Notes under the pieces: generated by a model
Seen by the model: only the letters and a program-made list of their open reading frames with translations
Told to the model about the DNA's origin: nothing
Databases searched by the model: none
Part shown: positions 7,940 to 16,329 of the stretch, in pieces
Numbering within the stretch: the stretch's first letter is position 1
Layout of the letters: every line of letters starts with the position of its first letter
Assembly (NCBI RefSeq): GCF_001417815.1
Contig: NZ_BCFK01000031.1
Location: 1 to 64,000 of the forward strand
Length of the DNA: 64,000 nt
From: Bifidobacterium aesculapii
GTDB taxonomy: Bacteria > Actinomycetota > Actinomycetes > Actinomycetales > Bifidobacteriaceae
Reading direction: 5' to 3'
Translations under genes and position numbers: made by a program

Positions 7940-8802
7940 GCTACAGTACGTCCCTAGTACGTAATAACCCCTCTGCCCCTTCGGGGCATCTCCCCGCAGA
8001 CGGGGAGACCCCCGAGGCGGACGAGACCGAAACCGGAGGCGTGGGCGTGGCGTCGCCGGGCGACGCCGGCGACGACGTCGCCGAACCGTGGTCGGACGGT
8101 TCGGCCGTCCCCGCGCCCCCCGATCCCGTCGCGGCCCCCGTGGAGCCCGAACGCGCGCTCTGCGACCGGCTGGCTGCCCGCCGGTCCCGTCTGCGCCTGT
8201 CCGCGCCCACACCGACCAAACGCGACGTGACGGCCGTGGGCCGGCTGCTCGCCCGCCTCGCCGCAGACGGCGAGACCGACCCGAAACGGCTCGCCGGCGA
8301 CGTGATCGATTTCGCCCTCAAACGCGACTTCTGGCTCAAACAGGTGCGCACGGGCCGGGACCTGGCTCGCCTGTTCGACCGGATCGACGACGACCGGCGC
8401 GTGGCCGGCCTCGTTCAGGCCATGACGCCTGGCCGCATGATGGGCCTCGCGGCCCCCGACATCGACCCCGAAGTACGCCCGGCCCCGACGCCGGCCGAAC
8501 CGCACCGGCACACGGCCGCATGCCGGCACGTCGAGGCCCTGCTGGACTCGTCCGACGCCCGCCGCGCCGAACCCGACACGTTCCGCCGCCGAGAACTCGC
8601 CGCCGAGACCGCCGACAGGCTCAACCACGGCGCGACGGACGACGAAACCAAACGGTGGATTGCCGACACGCTCATGGAACGAGCCGAACGCCATCGCGCC
8701 GACATGGAACGCCTGCGCGAATTGTGCGCCGCGAACGGCGGCAGCATGTTCGCCGGCTCGAAACGATCCAGCCACGCCGCGACGGGGGGTGAGCTGCGAT
8801 GA
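7936..8802 (+). CDS. Hypothetical protein following replication-type gene
   Basis: About 288 residues from GTG 7936 in a GTGA overlap. The first 90 residues are Pro/Asp/Glu-rich and disordered. Then comes a helical region with TPTKRDVTAVGRLLARLAAD and FALKRDFWLKQVRTGRDLAR, which resembles the C-terminal part of actinophage replication or DnaC-like accessory proteins. The rest is charged helix. No ribosome site precedes the GTG, so translation would depend on coupling, or the region is the frameshifted second half of the gene at 7511. Its stop overlaps the next start (ATGA). Function is not assignable. Confidence 0.55.
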   Translation: MSYSTSLVRNNPSAPSGHLPADGETPEADETETGGVGVASPGDAGDDVAEPWSDGSAVPAPPDPVAAPVEPERALCDRLAARRSRLRLSAPTPTKRDVTAVGRLLARLAADGETDPKRLAGDVIDFALKRDFWLKQVRTGRDLARLFDRIDDDRRVAGLVQAMTPGRMMGLAAPDIDPEVRPAPTPAEPHRHTAACRHVEALLDSSDARRAEPDTFRRRELAAETADRLNHGATDDETKRWIADTLMERAERHRADMERLRELCAANGGSMFAGSKRSSHAATGGELR

Positions 8803-9134
8803 GCGAAGGACCCGACAGGGAATGGAGGCTCGACGCGCTGTGCGGCCGTCTCGCCGCCGGACAACGCGACCGGCAGGTCGGCGAGCTCATCGACCGCATG
8901 TGGGGGCTCTCCGACGGCGACGACACCGCCGCCGACCGGGACCTCAGACGCGGCGCCGTCCGCATCTGCGACATGTGCCGTTGCAAGCTAGTTTGTTTTG
9001 GCTTGCAGGACGGTCTTGCGGCCGTCCGCTCCAAGGCTCATGCCACTGTGGTGGCTGCTTGGTTCGCATTTCACCGCGGTTTGCCCGGCATCCCATGGGA
9101 CGCCGGGTCTTACGTCCGCTCCATGCGCGTTTAG
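8799..9134 (+). CDS. WhiB-like protein truncated by IS607-family insertion
   Basis: The first 62 or so residues resemble a WhiB/Wbl regulator. A Trp-containing N-terminus is followed by a first cysteine at residue 15, a long spacer, and the CDMC pair near residues 57-60 expected for an iron-sulphur cluster ligand set. From about base 8985 onward the frame reads the antisense of the transposon TnpB gene, so the natural C-terminus (last cysteine, GVWGG turn and basic tail) is lost. The missing 3' part was not found on the other side of the IS. The ORF reaches a stop at 9134 but the product is presumably non-functional. WhiB-like genes are common in actinophage-derived elements. Confidence 0.5.
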   Translation: MSEGPDREWRLDALCGRLAAGQRDRQVGELIDRMWGLSDGDDTAADRDLRRGAVRICDMCRCKLVCFGLQDGLAAVRSKAHATVVAAWFAFHRGLPGIPWDAGSYVRSMRV

Positions 9135-10289
9135 GGTCTCCGGGGCACTCCCGGCGACCTTGATGTTGATCGCGGCGTTCAGGTCGCGGTCCATGATGAG
9201 GCCGCATCCGTCGCACCGGTAGACGCGCTCGTCGAGAGAGAGCTTGGCTTTCACCCTCCCGCAGTCCGAGCATATCTTGCTTGACGGATACCAGCGGTCG
9301 ACGACGTGCAGCCGTGCGCCGGTGCGTGCGGTCTTATACTCCAATTGACGGCGCAGCTCACGGAAGGACGCGTCCTCGACCGCCTTGGCGAGCCGATGGT
9401 TTCTGACCATGCCGCCCACGTTCAGATCCTCGATCGAGATGTCCGAGTAGATGGAGGCGAGCCGTGTGGTCAGCTTGTGCAGCAGGTCGCGGCGTTGGTT
9501 GGCGACCCGCGCGTGCAGACGGGCCACGCGTTCGCGCGCCCTGCGCCGACGGTTAGACCCCTTTGCCTTGCGTGACAACGCTTTCTGGGCACATCTCAAT
9601 CGACGTTCGTTCGTCTTCAGGGTGTGTGGGTTGGCGATGACGACCCCGTCGGAAAGCGTCGCCAGCGTCCTGATGCCCAGATCGATGCCGACCGCACCGC
9701 CCTTCGGCGGGGTCGCGGGCGCGGGATCGGCCCGTTCCACGGTCAACGAGGCGCGCCAGCGTCCCGCATGCCGGCTGACGGTCATGCGCAGCACCCGACC
9801 ATCGCCGACCCGCTTCGCCACGTTCTCCATGCAGTGCACGCGGCCGATCCGGGGCAGTCTCAACGCCCTGGGATCACCGGGGATGAGACCGTACGAGCCG
9901 GTCGTGTACGCGAACCGGGGCGTCGCACGATCCTTCGACCGGAACCTGGGGAAGCCGACGCGACGTCCTTTGCGCTGCCCCTTGCGGCTTTTCGACCAGT
10001 TCCTCAGGGCGTTCGACAGGGCTTCCAATCCGCTGTTGTAGGCTTCCTTGCTGTTCTCCCGCCACCACGGCACACCGTCCTTGTCCACGGCCAGCGTGTT
10101 CTTGGTTTGGTTCCACCAACGTCGCAGGGAATACAGGGACCACTCCGGCTTCTCCTCGGCTTCGATGCATGCCTTGACGCGGGCGAGCCCGGCGTTGAAC
10201 GCGAACCGCGCCGCCCCCGCATGCGAGGACAGCAAACGCCCCTGCGCCGGTGTGGGGTCCAACGCGACCTTGACCGCCTCAAGCATCAC
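8988..10289 (-). CDS. tnpB: TnpB, RNA-guided RuvC nuclease of IS607 family
   Basis: A 433-residue protein. The N-terminal domain begins MLEAVKVALDPTPAQ. A RuvC fold follows with catalytic acids D203 (GIDLGIRTLA), E287 (SIEDLNV) and D369 (DRDLNAAIN). A zinc ribbon C340-C343 / C359-C362 lies between the last two. All key residues are present and the frame is full length, so the enzyme looks intact. TnpB proteins are guide-RNA-directed DNA nucleases that help retain the transposon; the guide RNA is made from the 3' end of this gene and the adjoining left end. The start overlaps the TnpA stop by about 10 bp. Confidence 0.9.
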   Translation of the reverse strand: MMLEAVKVALDPTPAQGRLLSSHAGAARFAFNAGLARVKACIEAEEKPEWSLYSLRRWWNQTKNTLAVDKDGVPWWRENSKEAYNSGLEALSNALRNWSKSRKGQRKGRRVGFPRFRSKDRATPRFAYTTGSYGLIPGDPRALRLPRIGRVHCMENVAKRVGDGRVLRMTVSRHAGRWRASLTVERADPAPATPPKGGAVGIDLGIRTLATLSDGVVIANPHTLKTNERRLRCAQKALSRKAKGSNRRRRARERVARLHARVANQRRDLLHKLTTRLASIYSDISIEDLNVGGMVRNHRLAKAVEDASFRELRRQLEYKTARTGARLHVVDRWYPSSKICSDCGRVKAKLSLDERVYRCDGCGLIMDRDLNAAINIKVAGSAPETLNAHGADVRPGVPWDAGQTAVKCEPSSHHSGMSLGADGRKTVLQAKTN

Positions 10290-10860
10290 GCGCCGCCCTC
10301 AACGCCGCCTCCGCCTTGTTCCTGGCGGCACGACGGCCATACAGGCGCGCGCAGAACGAGGTCAGCACCTCGGTCATGTCGCGCACCAGATCATCATCCA
10401 GCTCCGAATCGTCCACGACGATCAGCCTGCGCCCCGCAGCCTTCAACGCGCTTTCGACGAGTCCTGCATTCATACGCGCCAGCCGGTCCCGGTGCTCGAC
10501 GACGATGGTGCCCACCGTCGGGTCCGCCAGAATGCGGTTGAGCTTGCGACGCCTGTCGTTCATGCCGGAACCGGTCTCCAAGACGACCTCGGGGGATTCG
10601 ATGCCCATGCTGATGGCGAACGCCTTCAACCGGTCCGCCTGCCGCGTCAAATCTGCCTTCTGATCGGATGAGGAGACGCGCGCGTAGCAGACCGTACGCG
10701 AACCCGCATTGGGAGCAGATGGCCTCTCATACTTCGGATCGTGGATGAGCCACACGCTCCCCGACCGTTCGAACGGGACCGGCATACGGTTCTCACGACA
10801 CCACTTCCACACCGTCTGCTCGCTCAACCCCTCACGAGCCGCCCATTCCTTCGCACGCAT
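10279..10860 (-). CDS. tnpA: IS607-family serine recombinase TnpA
   Basis: A 193-residue small serine recombinase. As in IS607, the DNA-binding domain comes first: a MerR-like helix-turn-helix at residues 1-40 (EWAAREGLSEQTVWKWCREN). The catalytic domain follows with CYARVSSSDQ (nucleophile serine among residues 63-65), and further resolvase motifs VVEHRDRLAR and LYGRRAARN. ATG 10858-10860 is preferred; an upstream in-frame ATG adds residues unlike the family. It catalyses cut-and-paste transposition of the element. It is the only recombinase in the island but is dedicated to the IS rather than to tRNA integration. Confidence 0.88.
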   Translation of the reverse strand: MRAKEWAAREGLSEQTVWKWCRENRMPVPFERSGSVWLIHDPKYERPSAPNAGSRTVCYARVSSSDQKADLTRQADRLKAFAISMGIESPEVVLETGSGMNDRRRKLNRILADPTVGTIVVEHRDRLARMNAGLVESALKAAGRRLIVVDDSELDDDLVRDMTEVLTSFCARLYGRRAARNKAEAALRAARDA

Positions 10861-10979
10861 GAATAAATCATAACACGCCAGAACAAAGCAAATCAAACCA
10901 ACAAAGCATCAACTGACTACCCTTCCGGCGTGCATAATTATCAAGGAAGATCAATAAAAGGAAACCGAAGGAGCCGAAC

Positions 10980-11912
10980 ATGAACGACCTGCGGACGCCG
11001 GCGACGGAGCCGGCACCGACCCATGACGACGGGAAAACGGAGAAGACGGTCAAACACCGCCCGAAGTGGCTGGTTCCGGCCATCGCGGCCGCGTGCGCGC
11101 TGGTGCTCGCCGCCGGCGGCGTCGGCGGGTACATGGCGTGGAACGCGCACGAACTGGGCGTGGCGGAATCGGCGTGCGCCGAGGCTGCGGACGAGCTGCG
11201 CGTCGCGGCGAACGAGTACGCCGCGCTCGTCAACGGCGACGCCGCCGACATGGCCGCCGTGAAGACGGCCGACGTGAAGGACGCGAAGACCGTCACCACG
11301 CTGGCGGACGCGTTGAAGACGCAGACGCCCGAATACTCGGGGTGCGTGGCCGACGACAAGACGGGACTGGACGCGGCCACGGCGAAACTCGGCGAACAGA
11401 CCACATGGTACGCGAGGCATGTGAAGAGTCTCCGGTCGGCGGTGGACGCGGTGTCCGCGTCGAAACTGGGGAAGACCATCGACACGGCGAACGCGCTCCT
11501 GAAATCCTCCGACGGGAAAGTGCAGGACAACGCGACGCGCACCGCGTTGGAGAAGGCCGTGAAGGCCAGGGACGCGGAAGCCATCGCCACGGCGTCGAAG
11601 AAGGTCAACGACTCCATAGCCGCGAAGACGAAGGCCGACGAGGAAGCCAAGGCGAAGGCCGAGGCCGAAGCCAAGGCCGCCGCCGAAGCCGCCGCAGCGG
11701 CCGCCGCCGCGCAGGCGCAGTCGTACACGCCCACGTACTCGTACGGCTCTACGGGAGGGTATTCGTCCGGCTCGTACACGCCCACGTACTCCGGCGGCTC
11801 GTCCGGTTCGTCCTCGTCCGGTTCGACGGAGACCATCGCGCCGCCGGTCAGCGGCGGCCATGGATGCGGCGACCAATGCGCCGGCAACGGGGACGGCATA
11901 TACCATCACTGA
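10980..11912 (+). CDS. Membrane-anchored coiled-coil surface protein
   Basis: 310 residues: a roughly 28-residue polar cytoplasmic head, one membrane helix at about 30-50, and a helical extracellular domain with two cysteines at about 66 and 126. A Lys/Ala/Glu coiled coil follows at about 200-240, and the end is a Tyr/Ser/Gly-rich tail with repeats of SYTPTYS. The last 20 residues contain HGCGDQCAGNG. This architecture recurs in bifidobacterial hypothetical proteins sometimes labelled colicin transporter; I see no evidence for that name. GAAGGAG lies 6-12 bases before ATG 10980. A strong hairpin at 11926 terminates it. It is the probable cargo gene of the island, between the IS and the right edge. 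Confidence 0.7.
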   Translation: MNDLRTPATEPAPTHDDGKTEKTVKHRPKWLVPAIAAACALVLAAGGVGGYMAWNAHELGVAESACAEAADELRVAANEYAALVNGDAADMAAVKTADVKDAKTVTTLADALKTQTPEYSGCVADDKTGLDAATAKLGEQTTWYARHVKSLRSAVDAVSASKLGKTIDTANALLKSSDGKVQDNATRTALEKAVKARDAEAIATASKKVNDSIAAKTKADEEAKAKAEAEAKAAAEAAAAAAAAQAQSYTPTYSYGSTGGYSSGSYTPTYSGGSSGSSSSGSTETIAPPVSGGHGCGDQCAGNGDGIYHH

Positions 11913-11925
11913 CTGATTCGGGTTT

Positions 11926-11957
11926 GCGCCCGGCCCGCCACACCACGGGCCGGGCGC
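11926..11957 (+). terminator. Terminator of the surface protein gene
   Basis: Perfect 12-bp arms GCGCCCGGCCCG / CGGGCCGGGCGC around an 8-nt loop, 14 bp after the stop codon. No T-run follows, so it may work as a strong RNA end-protecting hairpin. Confidence 0.6.
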
Positions 11958-12063
11958 TCCCATATCCCGTCCGTGTCAGCGTCATCCGGTGTCCGGGCGG
12001 CTGTGTGATACTTGCGCTGGGCGGCGTCCGGCGTGGTGGTTCCGACGGCGCCGCCCTCCTTCC

Positions 12064-12099
12064 GGCCGGCCCGCCCCATCATGGGGCGGCCGGCCTTTT
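12064..12099 (+). terminator. Rho-independent terminator
   Basis: G/C stem of about 13 bp (GGCCGGCCCGCCCC against GGGGCGGCCGGCC), ATCAT loop, then TTTT. Confidence 0.65.
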
Positions 12100-12296
12100 C
12101 CGTCGATCCCCGCGTCCGTATGACGGGGAAACGACGGACCGTCATACCCCAATCTTTCTTTCAATCTTTCAACCTTTCAATCTTGTTTTCTTTCTCGGGT
12201 GTGTGGTCGGGTGGTCCGCGAAGCGGGAACGCGCGGCCGCGTCCTGTGTCCCACAATGGGTAATGGCGTCCGCGAGAGGCGGGCGTTTGTTGAAGG

Positions 12297-12336
12297 TTAA
12301 CCGGACGGTCACTGGTTCAAGCCCAGTCGCAGGAGC
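12297..12336 (+). repeat. Right attachment site (attR), tRNA-Asn 3' half
   Basis: TTAACCGGACGGTCACTGG... through GGAGC reproduces the tRNA-Asn 3' half without any 5' half. It carries the A49/U65 pair of the resident tRNA-Asn gene and so represents the original chromosomal 3' end displaced by the island. A terminator-like stem (12345-12372) follows, homologous to the one behind attL. Confidence 0.75.
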
Positions 12337-12480
12337 CCATCGGAAGCCGCCGGCACGTCGCCGGCGGCTTTTCCGTTCTCTCCCGTACCATACGGGCGCA
12401 TGCCGATGCCTCGATGCCCGGTGAAGGATTTATCATGACGTGTGACCATGTATCGGGCGACCATGGAGAGCGAGGCACGT

Positions 12481-13032
12481 ATGGGCGAATCGTCACGCAG
12501 GTTCGATCCGGACCGCAAGAGCCGCATCATCGACGCCTGTCTCGCCGTCATCGCCGAACGCGGCGTGGCCGGAGCGTCACACCGCGTCATCGCCGCCGCA
12601 GCGGACGTGCCATTGGGTTCGATGACCTACCATTTCGACGGTCTGCACGATCTGCTTCATCAGGCGTTCGACCGGTATGCGCAACAGTGCATCGACAGGT
12701 TCCACGAGCGCATGGCCCAGGCGCGGGACGTCGACGAAGCGTGCGAACAGATCGCGCGACACGTCGAAGGCGATCTGCTCGCCACGCGGCATGATCTGAT
12801 CGTGAACCTCGAACTGTATACGCTGGCGGCACGCGACCCCGCATACAGGGACATCTCCAACCGGTGGATGGCCGCCAGCCGCCGTGAACTGGAACGGTTC
12901 TTCGACCCGCCTACCGCGGCGATGCTCGACGCGCTCATCGAAGGGCTCACGCTGCACCGTGCGCTCGGCGGCGACTCCCTCGACCCGAAGAACATCCGCG
13001 AATCCATCCGTCGCACCGCCCACATGCCATAA
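12481..13032 (+). CDS. TetR-family transcriptional regulator
   Basis: About 183 residues from ATG 12481. The N-terminal TetR helix-turn-helix spans residues 10-55 (SRIIDACLAVIAERGVAGAS, then IAAAADVPLGSMTYHF). The remainder is the helical ligand-binding domain. The start is uncertain: in-frame ATG at 12463 and GTG at 12442 are possible, and no strong ribosome site decides. It sits 143 bp upstream of azlC-azlD in the same direction and is the likely local regulator of that exporter, though this is inferred from position. It begins directly right of the island edge, so the island was inserted in its upstream region. Confidence 0.8.
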   Translation: MGESSRRFDPDRKSRIIDACLAVIAERGVAGASHRVIAAAADVPLGSMTYHFDGLHDLLHQAFDRYAQQCIDRFHERMAQARDVDEACEQIARHVEGDLLATRHDLIVNLELYTLAARDPAYRDISNRWMAASRRELERFFDPPTAAMLDALIEGLTLHRALGGDSLDPKNIRESIRRTAHMP

Positions 13033-13175
13033 GCGCCCGAAACGGATCCGAATCCCTCTCCGCCGTCGTACGGCCATCCGACCGCATGGATGACCGTACG
13101 ACGTCACATCCCCCCGAAGCGTGATAGCATATCCGCCGCAATCGGTTCAACGCACAACGGAGGAGAGACACTGCC

Positions 13176-13976
13176 ATGCAAACCGCAGAACGGCGCGGCA
13201 TACGGCTCGAAGCGTTGAAGGCGGCGTTCCCATTGACCGTGCCGATCGCACTGGGATTCCTGTTCCTCGGCTGCTCGTACGGCATGCTCATGGGCACGAA
13301 AGGCTTCACCTTCATCTGGCCCATGTGCATGAGCATGTTCATCTTCGCCGGCTCCATGGAATTCGTCACCGTCAACCTGCTGCTGTCCGCATTCAACCCC
13401 ATCGCCGCGTTCCTGCTGGCGCTCATGGTCAACGCACGCCACCTGTTCTACGGACTGTCGATGCTCGGACGATTCAAAGGCCTCGGATGGAAACGCCCAT
13501 ACCTCATCTTCGGCATGTGCGACGAGACATTCGCCATCAACTCCTCCACCCGAATCCCCGAAAACGTGGACCGCGGCTGGTTCTACCTGTGGGTCACGCT
13601 CCTCAACCAGCTGTACTGGGTGACCGGCGCCACACTCGGCGGCGTGATCGGCTCGAACATCCCATTCGACACGCAAGGACTCGACTTCGTCCTCACCGCA
13701 TTGTTCCTCGTCATCTTCCTCGACCAGTGGACGGGAGCCAAACGCCGCGAACACCTGAGCGCGGCCATCGGCATACTCGCCTCGATCGCATGCCTCACCC
13801 TCTTCGGCACGAAGAACTTCATGATCCCCGCGATGGCCGCCATGATCATACTCTTCACCCTGCTGCGCCCATACCTCGACGACCCACGCGACGAATCCGC
13901 CGACACACCCCCGGAACACACAACCCAAACAGATCCGACGACAACCACAACACCGGAAAAGGAGCACACACGGTGA
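13176..13976 (+). CDS. azlC: AzlC-type branched-chain amino acid exporter, large subunit
   Basis: 266 residues with about eight membrane segments and the family signature around residues 20-40 ([14 protein letters not shown]) and 75-100 ([11 protein letters not shown]). With AzlD it forms a two-component exporter of branched-chain amino acids and their analogues (LIV-E family). ATG 13176 follows GGAGGAG at about 13158. The last 25 residues are Thr/Asp-rich and hydrophilic. The stop overlaps the GTG start of azlD (GTGA), so the subunits are translationally coupled. Confidence 0.9.
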   Translation: MQTAERRGIRLEALKAAFPLTVPIALGFLFLGCSYGMLMGTKGFTFIWPMCMSMFIFAGSMEFVTVNLLLSAFNPIAAFLLALMVNARHLFYGLSMLGRFKGLGWKRPYLIFGMCDETFAINSSTRIPENVDRGWFYLWVTLLNQLYWVTGATLGGVIGSNIPFDTQGLDFVLTALFLVIFLDQWTGAKRREHLSAAIGILASIACLTLFGTKNFMIPAMAAMIILFTLLRPYLDDPRDESADTPPEHTTQTDPTTTTTPEKEHTR

Positions 13977-14305
13977 CGATGACCATCATGCAGGGAGTGC
14001 TCACCATCGCCGCCGTCGTGGCTGGCACAATGCTCACCCGATTCCTGCCGTTCCTCATATTCCCCGAATCGAAAGAACCCCCACGGCTCATCGACTATTT
14101 CGGCAAAGTACTCCCATACGCGATGACCGGCCTGCTCGTCGTCTACGCATTGCGCAACACACCCATCCTCACCGGCGACCACGGCATACCGGAACTCATC
14201 GCATGCCTCGCCATCATCACACTCCACATGTGGCGACACAACATGCTGCTCTCCATCGCAGGCGGCACCATCATCTACATGATGCTCGTCCAACTCGTAT
14301 TCTGA
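13973..14305 (+). CDS. azlD: AzlD-type branched-chain amino acid exporter, small subunit
   Basis: 110 residues with four predicted membrane helices and the AzlD motif TRFLPFLIF near residue 25. GTG 13973, overlapping the azlC stop, is preferred because AAGGAG ends ten bases upstream. ATG 13979 is an alternative. It works as the obligate partner of AzlC in the cytoplasmic membrane. Confidence 0.88.
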   Translation: MTMTIMQGVLTIAAVVAGTMLTRFLPFLIFPESKEPPRLIDYFGKVLPYAMTGLLVVYALRNTPILTGDHGIPELIACLAIITLHMWRHNMLLSIAGGTIIYMMLVQLVF

Positions 14306-14342
14306 ACACCGAACAACGAGAGAAACGAGAGAGAAGAGACCA

Positions 14343-15320
14343 ATGCAACAGTTCGACATCGTACTCGGCCAAATGATCGGCATGGCCGTGATGATGCTCG
14401 TCGGCTACATCTGCGTGAAAACCAAAGTGATCGGCGAAACCGCACTCAACGGCATCTGCGCACTGATCCTCAAAGTCGGCATCCCACTGCTCGTCTTCTC
14501 CAACGCAGTATCCGGCACCACACGCGCCGACCTCATCGGCTCCGACGCGATCATCATACTGACCCTCCTCATGTACGCGCTCCTCATCGGCCTGTTCACC
14601 GCACTATCGCATCTGCTACGGCTCAAACGCGAACGTGGGCGCATGTTCCGCGGCTGCTTCGCATTCGGCAACGCCGGATTCATCGGACTCCCACTCGTCA
14701 TCGCACTGTTCCCCGCCAAAGGCGCGCTCTACTTCGCACTCATGTCCATCGTCGACCAATTCCTCCTCTGGACATACGGCGTATGGACCTGCAAAAAAGT
14801 CGACGACCACCAATCAACCGCCGACGAACGCCCCGCCCACGGCTGGCTCGACCGACTCGCCCCACTCGTCAGCCCCGCACTGATCGCCGTCGCGCTCGCC
14901 GTCGCGCTCATCCTCGCCGACGTCACCGTGCCCGGCGTGGTGCTGGCCCCGCTCAAGGCGCTCGGCTCGACCGCCTCCCCGTTGTCGATGCTCTACCTGG
15001 GCGGCCTGTTCGCCATCCGTGATTGGTCCGGCATCCTGAAGAAGTACGAGCTGTACGTCGGCATCGTCGTCAAGATGCTCGCCTTCCCGGTCGGGTTCTA
15101 CGCGCTGCTGACCTTCGCGCCCACGGCGCTCGGGCTCACCCCCATGAACCAGGACATGGTGCACATGATGACCATCATCTCCGGCTTGCCCACGATGAGC
15201 ACGATGGTCATGTTCGCCGAGCGCGAGCACAACCAGCCCGAATACGCCATCGGCATGGTGCTCGTGACCACCGTGGCGAGCCTGTTCACGCTTACCGCCG
15301 TCTCGTTCCTCGTGTTCTGA
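14343..15320 (+). CDS. Auxin efflux carrier (AEC) family transporter
   Basis: 325 residues and about ten membrane segments in two five-helix halves, typical of bacterial AEC/malate permease-like proteins. Early residues GQMIGMAVMMLVGY and CALILKVGIPLLVF match the family's first two helices. The substrate (organic acid or amino acid) is not evident. ATG 14343 follows GAGAGAAGAG. It lies 37 bp after azlD and is probably part of the same operon. Codon composition changes to stronger G/C in the last 400 bases, but the frame is intact throughout. Confidence 0.85.
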   Translation: MQQFDIVLGQMIGMAVMMLVGYICVKTKVIGETALNGICALILKVGIPLLVFSNAVSGTTRADLIGSDAIIILTLLMYALLIGLFTALSHLLRLKRERGRMFRGCFAFGNAGFIGLPLVIALFPAKGALYFALMSIVDQFLLWTYGVWTCKKVDDHQSTADERPAHGWLDRLAPLVSPALIAVALAVALILADVTVPGVVLAPLKALGSTASPLSMLYLGGLFAIRDWSGILKKYELYVGIVVKMLAFPVGFYALLTFAPTALGLTPMNQDMVHMMTIISGLPTMSTMVMFAEREHNQPEYAIGMVLVTTVASLFTLTAVSFLVF

Positions 15321-15489
15321 ACGGTTCGGCGGCGGAAGGCCGGGCCGTGTGCGCCGAGCGCCGATCCCGTGCGCAGGGTCGTCGCAGACACGTATCATGG
15401 GTACAGTATTCCGGCGGGAAGGTTTGGGCCGGGCGTCGCTCGGATGGGCGATGCAGTTGGATTCGCATGGTCGCATGGGGGGAGAGAGC

Positions 15490-16194
15490 ATGGCTGGACG
15501 TCGATCGGCGTACGTCGGATTGCATCGCAGGCGCACCGACTGGCTGCTGACGGTGGAGGCGGCGTTGTGTGTGCTGCTCGCCGTCATATTGTGCGGCACC
15601 GTCGCGTTGTGGCAGGCGCGCGCGGCTTCGCGTGACGCGGCGATATCCGCCGCGCGCGAAGCTGACACGATGTCCCGCGTGGAGACGGCCGCCGCGAAAT
15701 CACTCGACCGCAGGGCCGTGCCGGCAGTGAACGAGACGCTCGCCAGACAGCGCGAAGCGGAGGAGCAGCGCGCACGCTGGACGAACCCGACCGGAGGCGC
15801 TCAGCCCGATCTCGCGCAATACCCGGCCATCAGCGTGGACGTGAGCATCGCCGAACAGAAAGTGTACGTGAAGTCGAACGGGCAGAGCATCTACACGATG
15901 ACCGCCAGCACCGGCATGGACGACGCCACCCCGCGCGGCACCTACACGGTCGACGCGCGCGGCACCCACTTCTACAACGCCTCGGAAGGCATGGGCGCCG
16001 ACTACTGGGTGCGCTTCTACGGGCCGTACCTGTTCCACTCCGTGCCGACCGGGCAGAATTTCGGCGAATACCTGGAGGACGAGGGCGCCAAGCTCGGGCG
16101 ACCCGCCTCGCACGGATGCGTGCGTCTGAGCGTGGCGGACGCGAAGTGGCTGTACGACCAGCTTCCCGACGGCACTCCGGTCACCATCGCCTGA
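15490..16194 (+). CDS. L,D-transpeptidase (YkuD domain)
   Basis: 234 residues: a short Arg-rich cytoplasmic N-terminus, one membrane anchor at about residues 18-40, a linker, and a YkuD catalytic domain (about 105-234) with the signature SHGCVRL. The nucleophile is C210 and the catalytic histidine H208. The enzyme cross-links peptidoglycan by 3-3 links or attaches proteins to the wall on the outer face. GGGGAGAG precedes ATG 15490. It is monocistronic, with a terminator at 16221-16261. Confidence 0.9.
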   Translation: MAGRRSAYVGLHRRRTDWLLTVEAALCVLLAVILCGTVALWQARAASRDAAISAAREADTMSRVETAAAKSLDRRAVPAVNETLARQREAEEQRARWTNPTGGAQPDLAQYPAISVDVSIAEQKVYVKSNGQSIYTMTASTGMDDATPRGTYTVDARGTHFYNASEGMGADYWVRFYGPYLFHSVPTGQNFGEYLEDEGAKLGRPASHGCVRLSVADAKWLYDQLPDGTPVTIA

Positions 16195-16220
16195 ATTCCC
16201 TGAATTCTCGGTGAACTTTA

Positions 16221-16261
16221 CGCCGGCCGGCACATGAATCGTAGGTGCGGGCCGGCGTTTT
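16221..16261 (+). terminator. Rho-independent terminator
   Basis: CGCCGGCC ... GGCCGGCG stem followed by TTTT, 27 bp after the L,D-transpeptidase stop. Confidence 0.7.
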
Positions 16262-16329
16262 CGGTTAATCTGATACACCGTTACCCATTCGGATGCATGA
16301 TCCGATCGACGACGAAAGAGGGGAAATCC

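Larger units (their letters stand above)
8980..10925 (-). mobile_element. IS607-family insertion sequence (TnpA + TnpB)
   Basis: A serine-recombinase TnpA gene followed by an overlapping TnpB gene, both on the minus strand, as in IS607. Ends are approximate: the left end lies within about 15 bp of the TnpB stop at 8988, where the WhiB-like frame is lost, and the right end lies between 10861 and about 10925. IS607 elements make no target duplication and have no inverted repeats, so exact ends cannot be read without an empty site. Confidence 0.75.
11913..12296. other. Intergenic region at right end of island
   Basis: No gene seen. It holds two terminator hairpins (11926-11957, 12064-12099) and a pyrimidine-rich direct-repeat tract at about 12148-12195 made of TTTCAATC/TTTCAACC units. 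The sequence then runs into the right attachment site. In an integrase-carrying relative this is where an integrase gene and its arm sites would lie. Confidence 0.6.

Noticed and set aside
12442-12480. Longer N-terminus for the TetR regulator (GTG 12442 or ATG 12463)
   Set aside because: The extra residues do not resemble TetR N-termini and no better ribosome site supports them; kept only as alternatives.
12309-12590. Minus-strand ORF across the right attachment site ending in LLRLGLNQ
   Set aside because: It is only the antisense of the tRNA fragment and the TetR leader, with no helix-turn-helix; the resemblance to the gene at 5549 comes from the shared tRNA sequence.
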